A DNA stretch of 18,804 bases from Streptosporangiaceae bacterium. Its GTDB lineage: Bacteria > Actinomycetota > Actinomycetes > Streptosporangiales > Streptosporangiaceae. Of this stretch, positions 15,059 through 18,804 are shown one piece after another. The stretch lies in contig JASIGD010000321.1 in assembly GCA_030045295.1 (NCBI GenBank), positions 1-18,804 on the forward strand, given 5' to 3'. Every line of letters starts with the position of its first letter. Position 1 is the stretch's first letter. Made by a program: the position numbers and the translations under genes. A model generated the notes under the pieces. The model did no database searches. It saw only the letters and a list, made by a program, of their open reading frames with translations, and was not told the DNA's origin.

Positions 15059-15208
15059 CTAGTTCCGCTCGTTCGGGTACCCGCCGGGGGTGTTCCGCAG
15101 ACTGGTCATCCGGAACTGGGCGTAGTTGCACTCAGCGAGGATGGCGGTGATGCGCCGGCCGATCCGAGCCAGCGGAGCGCTTGTGCCCTGCGTCACGTGG
15201 TGGTCCAT
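15059..15208 (-). CDS. Small conserved protein, 49 residues
   Basis: An ATG at 15208 is preceded on the minus strand by GGAGG with 4 nt spacing, one of the best Shine-Dalgarno sites in the window. The product has 49 residues; its middle, RRITAILAECNYAQFRMTSL (19-38), resembles a streptomycete small-protein family that I recall by the RR-T-(L/I)LAEC-YAQ-RMT pattern and which is usually somewhat longer at its C-terminus. One cysteine, no signal peptide or membrane segment. It lies between fadD15 and pimB, and would be missed by length cut-offs. The function is unknown. The codons are GC-rich at position 3 over most of the frame, which supports translation. Confidence 0.65.
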   Translation of the reverse strand: MDHHVTQGTSAPLARIGRRITAILAECNYAQFRMTSLRNTPGGYPNERN

Positions 15209-15299
15209 CGTTCCTCCTCGATTCCCGGTCACTATCGAGTCTCGCGGTAAGGCCCGCGTTGCCGCATCGGAGGAAATCCCTATTTTGCCTGCTGAGAGG

Positions 15300-15432
15300 G
15301 GTCTTAGCCGGGCCTGATCGGGGCTTAGCCGGGCTTATCCGGTCTTAGCCGGTCCCAGCCGGGCCTGATCGGGGCTTAGTCGGGCCTGATCGGGGCTTAT
15401 CCGGTCTTAGCCGGGCCTAGCTGGGTGAGCCG
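15300..15432. repeat. Array of 10-11 bp degenerate tandem units
   Basis: About twelve head-to-tail units of consensus GG(G/T)C(T/C)T(A/G)(G/T)CC: GGTCTTAGCC (15300, 15341, 15403), GGGCCTGATC (15310, 15361, 15382) and GGGGCTTAGCC or GGGGCTTATCC (15320, 15392) among them. An 18-nt compound unit GGGCCTGATCGGGGCTTA occurs three times (15310, 15361, 15382). Units contain TAG, TGA and, on the other strand, TAA triplets, so the array is non-coding. It starts at the pimB stop codon and fills the gap towards the 49-residue gene. Confidence 0.85.
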
Positions 15433-16556
15433 GCCTGGCCGGCCAGGATCGCGGTCAGGCGCGCGGCGGCGAGCTCCCAGCGCCATTCCCGGTCCACCCA
15501 CGCCAGGCCCTTCTCGCCCATGGCCCGCGCCTTGCCGGGATCGGTCAGCAGCTCGACGACCCGCGCCGCGGTGCCGGCGGCGTCGCTGACTACGTAGCCG
15601 GACTCGCCGTCGAGTATGGCGTCTGGCGCCCCGCCGGACGTGCCGCCGATCACCGGCAGGCTGGTCGCCGACGCTTCCAGGTAGACGATGCCGAGGCCCT
15701 CCACGTCGAGCCCGCCCCGCCGCGTCCGGCACGGCATAGCGAACACGTCCGCGGCGTCGTAGTAGGACGGGAGTTCGGGCCACGGGACCGACCCGGCGAA
15801 CAGGACCGCGTCGCTGACGCCGAGCCGGCGCGCCAGGCGCCGCAGGCCGCTGGCGTAGGGGCCGTCGCCGACCAGGAGGAGCACCGCGTCACTCACCGCG
15901 GCCCGCACCTGCGGCCAGGCCCGGATCAGGGTGTCCTGCCCCTTGCGCCGCACCATCCGGGAGACGCAGGCTACGACCGGCCGGCCCGCCAGGCCCAGCC
16001 GTGCCCTGACGGCCTCGCCGCCCGCGGGGCGGCGGAAGAACGTCATGTCGACGCCGGGGGCCAGACGGACCATCCGTTTCGCCGCCTCCGGGGACAAGGC
16101 GCGGGCCAGCCGTACCCTGAAGTACTCACCGAGGTACGTCACCACGTCCACCTCGTCGCCGATGCGGCGGAGCAAGCTGCGAGCGCCCGGCAGCGCCGCC
16201 CAGCCTGCCTCGTGGCCATGGGTCAGCGCGACGGCCCTGGTGACGCCGGCCCGGCGTAGCGCGGGCGTGATCAGCCCGAGCGGCGCCGCCGCGCCGAACA
16301 GGACCGCGTCGCAGCCGTGCTCCCGGGCGATGGCCGCGGCGCGGCGGGAGACCGCGGGCACCGGGAGCATGAGCGACGTCGGATGGCGGATCACCGGGAA
16401 GGGCTGCCGCGCGTCGAACTCGCCCGCGCCCTCCCAGGCCGGCGCGTACACGGTCACCGCGCCCTGCGGCAGCCGGGTGGCCAGCCCGTGCACGAACGAC
16501 TGAATACCGCCTTGACGTGGCGGGAAGTCGTTGGTGACGATCAGCGTACGGCGCAC
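15417..16556 (-). CDS. pimB: PIM alpha-mannosyltransferase, GT4 family (PimB-like)
   Basis: A 379-residue GT-B glycosyltransferase. MRRTLIVTNDFPPRQGGIQS at the start carries the acceptor-side Gly-rich loop. SRMVRRKGQD (199-208) gives the Arg/Lys that bind the sugar-nucleotide diphosphate. EGLGIVYLE (286-294) is the EX7E motif of retaining GT4 enzymes. By similarity to Rv2188c/PimB' it adds the second mannose from GDP-Man to phosphatidylinositol monomannoside at the cytoplasmic face of the membrane. Family similarity begins at GTG 16556; the frame runs on to 16700 without similarity. There is no Shine-Dalgarno, and TACACT (16568-16563) 6 nt upstream suggests a leaderless mRNA. Synteny with fadD15 and an NlpC/P60 gene supports the assignment, though other GDP-Man-dependent acceptors remain possible. 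Confidence 0.88.
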   Translation of the reverse strand: MRRTLIVTNDFPPRQGGIQSFVHGLATRLPQGAVTVYAPAWEGAGEFDARQPFPVIRHPTSLMLPVPAVSRRAAAIAREHGCDAVLFGAAAPLGLITPALRRAGVTRAVALTHGHEAGWAALPGARSLLRRIGDEVDVVTYLGEYFRVRLARALSPEAAKRMVRLAPGVDMTFFRRPAGGEAVRARLGLAGRPVVACVSRMVRRKGQDTLIRAWPQVRAAVSDAVLLLVGDGPYASGLRRLARRLGVSDAVLFAGSVPWPELPSYYDAADVFAMPCRTRRGGLDVEGLGIVYLEASATSLPVIGGTSGGAPDAILDGESGYVVSDAAGTAARVVELLTDPGKARAMGEKGLAWVDREWRWELAAARLTAILAGQAGSPS

Positions 16557-16562
16557 CGCACG

Positions 16563-16568
16563 AGTGTA
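16563..16568 (-). promoter_or_regulatory. -10 element of a leaderless pimB transcript
   Basis: TACACT on the minus strand, 6 nt upstream of GTG 16556. The spacing places the transcription start at or next to the start codon. No clear -35 hexamer is visible. Confidence 0.45.
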
Positions 16569-16752
16569 CGGGACGCCCGGGTGTCCGCGCCGAACCTGGC
16601 CCTTCAGGCACCCGAACCGAGGCAGGCCAAGGCGAACAGGGCAGACGGCACCGCTCCGCCAAGGAGATAAGCCCGCGTTGTGGCTGATCAGGCCCAGCAC
16701 CGTACCACGGTCAGCCTGCGCGCCTCCTGCCGCCGGATACCACCGCCGTGGG

Positions 16753-17790
16753 TTACGGGCTCAGTACTCCGTCGAGGCTGTCGGCGTACCAGGGAGTGCT
16801 CATGGGGATTCTCTCCACGTCCATTCCCGTCTGCGGCGCATCGATGATGTAACCGTCGCCCACGTACATGGCCGCGTGTCCCTCGTCGTTGTAAATCAGG
16901 ATGTCGCCGGGTTCGATATCGCCGACAGGAATGTGCGGCAGCGAGGCCCAATCCTCGTAGGTGTCCCGCGGAATAGCCACGCCCGCAGCCGCCCACGCGG
17001 CCTGCATCAGCCCGGAGCAGTCGTACCCCAGGTTGCACGGGCCGGTCCCGCCGTAGACGTAGGGGCAGCCGAGCTGGTCGTACACGAACGCGACGGCCTT
17101 GTCGGCCTGGGTAGTCGTCGGCCCGGTGTAGGTAATCGGCGCGCTGCTACCGTTCGCGCCGATTGAGTTGCCTTCCACCGTTTGCTGCTCCGGTAGCGTC
17201 AGGCTGTCCAGCGTCCCCTGCTCGGTGGCGATGAGTTTCTTCAGGGAATTCTTGTGGTCCGTGAGCTGGGTGTCGAGTACCGCGATCCCGTCGTCGGTGC
17301 GCTGGAGTTCCTGCTGGACGCTGACCAGCCGGCTGGCGGCAGTGTGAAGCTCCTGTGTTTCGTAGTTCTGGCTGCCGGACATATCGTCCAGCAGCGCGCC
17401 CTCCTGGAGGACCACCGAGGCATTACCCGAGGTGAGCACGCCTGCGACCGATGTCGCCCCAGCGTCTTCGAACGTGGCGGCAGCCATCCGTTCTGTGGTG
17501 AGGAGCTCCGCCTGGTACTCGGCGTTCGCATGGCCGACATCCGCGCGAACTTGGCCCAGCCGCGTCTGCGCGGCGGAAAGCTGCTGGCTGACCTGGTCGA
17601 GCTGCTCGGTCACCTTGTCGAACTGGGTAGTGAGCTGGTCGACCCGGGCCTGGACCTGAGCCACGGTCGGTTGCGGAGAGGCGCCAGCGCGGGAAGCGAA
17701 ACCCACGAGCGCGCCGACCGCGATCATCCCGGTCGCGATCGCGAGACCGCGGCGAAACCAGGACTTACTCCCCGATAGCCGCGCACCCAC
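16753..17790 (-). CDS. Secreted NlpC/P60 peptidoglycan hydrolase with coiled coil
   Basis: A 345-residue exported cell-wall hydrolase. Residues 1-38 are an N-terminal signal or anchor (basic FRRGLAIATG then a hydrophobic run, ASRAGASPQ as possible cleavage site). Residues 42-195 are heptad-rich coiled coil (VDQLTTQFDKVTEQLDQVSQ). The NlpC/P60 domain spans about 227-345, with Cys258 in YDCSGL, His305 in EGHAAMYVG and a polar third residue near DAPQ (317-320). Such enzymes cut the gamma-D-Glu to diamino-acid bond in stem peptides; the coiled coil is usually the regulatory or FtsX-binding arm. The start is GTG 17790 with a weak AGG site. It corresponds in position to Rv2190c of the mycobacterial fadD15-pimB region. 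No c-di-AMP riboswitch was found in its leader. Confidence 0.93.
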   Translation of the reverse strand: MGARLSGSKSWFRRGLAIATGMIAVGALVGFASRAGASPQPTVAQVQARVDQLTTQFDKVTEQLDQVSQQLSAAQTRLGQVRADVGHANAEYQAELLTTERMAAATFEDAGATSVAGVLTSGNASVVLQEGALLDDMSGSQNYETQELHTAASRLVSVQQELQRTDDGIAVLDTQLTDHKNSLKKLIATEQGTLDSLTLPEQQTVEGNSIGANGSSAPITYTGPTTTQADKAVAFVYDQLGCPYVYGGTGPCNLGYDCSGLMQAAWAAAGVAIPRDTYEDWASLPHIPVGDIEPGDILIYNDEGHAAMYVGDGYIIDAPQTGMDVERIPMSTPWYADSLDGVLSP

Positions 17791-17984
17791 GTACCTACCA
17801 CGCTCCTCGTCACGCCACGGGCCTTTGCGTGTTCATCCAGGTCCTTGACCTCGGTTACTGGCCGGGCAACATTTGGGGCAAGCGTAGTGAAGGGCAATAG
17901 GGCGGTTCAACCGATTCAGGCAATTCCAACTACTGCATTACGGTGTCGCGATTTACCGGCGGGAAGGGCCTCGCCGCGGTATGA

Positions 17985-18224
17985 TCACCAGGCCCTGATG
18001 TCGGGAAAAGCCGTAGAAGTCCGGGTCTGCGACCCTGGCCGGGTGCTCGTACCCGCTATCGTCAGCCGCACCGGGGGCACCAGGCCCGCATCCGCGAGAA
18101 CGCCGAGCGCGCGTAGCTCCGCGTCTGGCAGGTAGCCCGTTACGTTTCGTGTTTCGATGACAGCAATGGCGCAATCGCGGCACCCTATACCGCGCATCTC
18201 GCAGCGGCCGCAATCAATCGTCAT
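17985..18224 (-). CDS. Small two-CxxC protein
   Basis: A 79-residue protein with an excellent Shine-Dalgarno (AGGAGG, 4 nt before ATG 18224). MTIDCGRCEMRGIGCRDC gives C-x2-C-x6-C-x2-C (Cys5, 8, 15, 18), a likely zinc or redox site, followed by LPDAELRALGVLADAGLVPPVRL, which I recognise from a short actinobacterial family of unknown function often near the NlpC/P60 gene. Homologues end soon after VPP(V/L)RL; the 25-residue tail here (TIAGTSTRPGSQ onward) looks non-conserved. The gap of 194 bp to the NlpC/P60 gene shows no other gene, so separate promoters are likely. Confidence 0.85.
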   Translation of the reverse strand: MTIDCGRCEMRGIGCRDCAIAVIETRNVTGYLPDAELRALGVLADAGLVPPVRLTIAGTSTRPGSQTRTSTAFPDIRAW

Positions 18225-18257
18225 GACGCCTCCTGCGCATTCCGTGAATGGACAGAT

Positions 18258-18287
18258 ACACGGTAACGACGCCCACTGACATTTTCG
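18258..18287 (+). repeat. Inverted copy, left arm (about 30 nt)
   Basis: The core GCCCACTGACATTTTCG (18271-18287) reappears on the opposite strand at 18516-18532 with one change, and a looser match (CAC-GTAA-G-C) extends it outward to about 30 nt. The arms face each other across about 230 bp. Confidence 0.7.
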
Positions 18288-18326
18288 GAACGGGAAGGGC
18301 GAAGCCGGGCGAAGACGGACGGGGAG

Positions 18327-18364
18327 GCGGGACCCGGCGCGTGGTCCGGCGCGCGCGGTCCCGC
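18327..18364 (-). terminator. Strong GC hairpin between the two accessory minus genes
   Basis: GCGGGACC (18327-18334) pairs perfectly with GGTCCCGC (18357-18364). Inner GCGCG/CGCGC segments can add further pairs. It lies about 20 nt past the stop of the 62-residue frame (18385) on the minus strand, and upstream of the two-CxxC gene. Confidence 0.6.
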
Positions 18365-18384
18365 GCGCCTGGGAAGGCCGACTC

Positions 18385-18573
18385 TCAAGATCGTGGACAG
18401 AAACCCTCGGGATTTACGAGGTAACTGTCCACGACGATGGGGTACAGCAGGTGCGCGTCAATTTTGTAGGTAGCCAACGTACATTCGTGCGCGCACCGGT
18501 CCGGCGCGCCTGCGGCGAGAATGTCAGTGGGCGGCTTTACGGTGGTCTCCGTGACGAGGGCGGCCGTGATCAC
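18385..18573 (-). CDS. Hypothetical 62-residue protein, coupled start
   Basis: The frame begins at GTG 18573, which shares GTGA with the stop codon of the upstream frame (18570-18572). An in-frame TAA five codons further up leaves no other start. There is no Shine-Dalgarno, so translation would depend on coupling. The peptide MITAALVTETTVKPPTDIL continues into a part with three cysteines (RCAHEC, GFCP) and a hydrophobic core (LLYPIVVDSYLV). I recognise no family. Third-position GC is high in the first half and clearly lower in the second half, weaker than in the neighbouring genes. The N-terminal codons for TVKPPTDIL lie in the right arm of the inverted pair. It could be a real small protein, a peptide precursor or spurious. 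Confidence 0.35.
   Translation of the reverse strand: MITAALVTETTVKPPTDILAAGAPDRCAHECTLATYKIDAHLLYPIVVDSYLVNPEGFCPRS
18516..18545 (-). repeat. Inverted copy, right arm (about 30 nt)
   Basis: On the minus strand this reads GCCCACTGACATTCTCG at its core, 16 of 17 positions identical to the left arm at 18271-18287. The outward extension ACCGTAAAGCC compares with ACGGTAACGAC on the left. Confidence 0.7.
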
Positions 18574-18804
18574 GCGGGCACAGGGCGGTTACGGCGCAGT
18601 GCCGCTTGCCCGGCCGGGGCCGGATCTGCTGCGGTCGGACCTGCTGGGGTCGGCTGGGCTGGGGTCGGCTGGGCTGGGGTCGGCTGGGCTGCGGTCGGAC
18701 CTGCTGGGGTCGGCTCCGGTGGGGCTGGCTGGGCGGGATCTGGGTCGGCCAGATCTGGCCCGGCCGGACCTGGGTCGGCGGGACCTGGGCCGGCGGGACC
18801 TGGG
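18570..18804 (-). CDS. C-terminal tail of a gene entering from beyond the window (PxPAx repeats)
   Basis: Read on the minus strand from 18803, the frame is open for 77 codons to TGA 18570-18572. It encodes about thirteen in-phase pentapeptides of pattern P-x-P-A-x (PGPAG, PGPAD, PTPAQ, PTPAG), then AGQAALRRNRPVPA. Such Pro/Ala/Thr-rich tails occur on membrane and wall-associated actinobacterial proteins; the functional domain lies outside the window. For coding: 15-bp periodicity without indels, constant phase of the motif, and a GTGA junction with the next frame. Against: moderate third-position GC, and an equally open plus-strand frame giving DLLGS/AGLGS/GRRDL pentapeptides, whose motif shifts phase midway. 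Confidence 0.5.
   Translation of the reverse strand, partial: PGPAGPGPADPGPAGPDLADPDPAQPAPPEPTPAGPTAAQPTPAQPTPAQPTPAGPTAADPAPAGQAALRRNRPVPA
18623..18802. repeat. Twelve 15-bp tandem units
   Basis: In 15-nt register from 18623: GATCTGCTGCGGTCG, GACCTGCTGGGGTCG, GCTGGGCTGGGGTCG (twice), GCTGGGCTGCGGTCG, GACCTGCTGGGGTCG and then more diverged units ending in GACCTG. No indel breaks the register over 180 bp. Likely in-frame repeats of a coding tail on the minus strand; the array reaches the window edge and may continue. Confidence 0.85.

Noticed and set aside
17791..17984. Possible c-di-AMP (ydaO-type) riboswitch ahead of the NlpC/P60 gene
   Set aside because: Such riboswitches often precede these genes in actinobacteria, but the leader lacks conserved blocks such as GGGUGAAUC and CCGUCAGCUAACC on the relevant strand.
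18248..18424. 58-codon plus-strand frame beginning MDRYTVTTPTDIF
   Set aside because: No Shine-Dalgarno, Arg/Gly-rich after the first 16 residues and running through the 18327-18364 hairpin; kept only as part of the inverted-copy finding.

Overview
This window comes from a high-GC actinobacterium. It has strong third-position GC bias, frequent GTG starts, compact genes and several starts that look leaderless. The gene content (ClpC-type N domains, DUF4262, PadR/DrrAB exporter, group III phosphofructokinase, ROK glucokinase with a DUF5304-like partner, FadD15/PimB/NlpC-P60) fits a sporoactinomycete, probably outside Streptomyces; the genus cannot be fixed by reading alone.

Layout. Positions 1-1522 carry two tandem proteins made of ClpC N-terminal repeats without any AAA+ ATPase, the first cut by the window edge. 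A DUF4262 protein (1600-2187) and an MFS exporter (2350-3726) follow. The MFS gene converges on, and overlaps by 69 bp, an RsbW-like ATP-binding protein (3658-4167, minus). Positions 4544-7261 (minus) hold a PadR regulator, an intrinsic-terminator-like hairpin, then a DrrA/DrrB-type ABC exporter: a likely regulator-controlled efflux unit. A group III phosphofructokinase with pyrophosphate-type active-site residues (7447-8484, minus) is divergent from a tiny haem-less relative of cytochrome-like domains (8629-8871). An Est30-like alpha/beta hydrolase (9169-9933) and a two-TM membrane protein (10011-10703) follow on the plus strand.

Positions 10544-13063 (minus) form an operon: metallophosphoesterase, DUF5304-like protein, ROK glucokinase. 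The last gene runs about 160 bp into the convergent membrane-protein gene. fadD15 (13174-14976, plus), pimB (15417-16556, minus) and an NlpC/P60 hydrolase (16753-17790, minus) reproduce the mycobacterial Rv2187-Rv2188c-Rv2190c neighbourhood (long-chain acyl activation, PIM mannosylation, peptidoglycan hydrolysis). A previously easy-to-miss 49-codon gene (15059-15208, minus) and a helically phased 10-11 bp repeat array (15300-15432) lie between fadD15 and pimB.

The right end (17985-18804) is accessory-like. It holds a small two-CxxC protein, an inverted pair of about 30-nt copies, a strong hairpin, a small ORF coupled by a GTGA overlap to an upstream frame, and twelve indel-free 15-bp repeats that on the minus strand encode a PxPAx pentapeptide tail of a gene entering from outside the window. 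No RNA genes, CRISPR arrays, insertion sequences or complete new defence or biosynthetic system were recognised.
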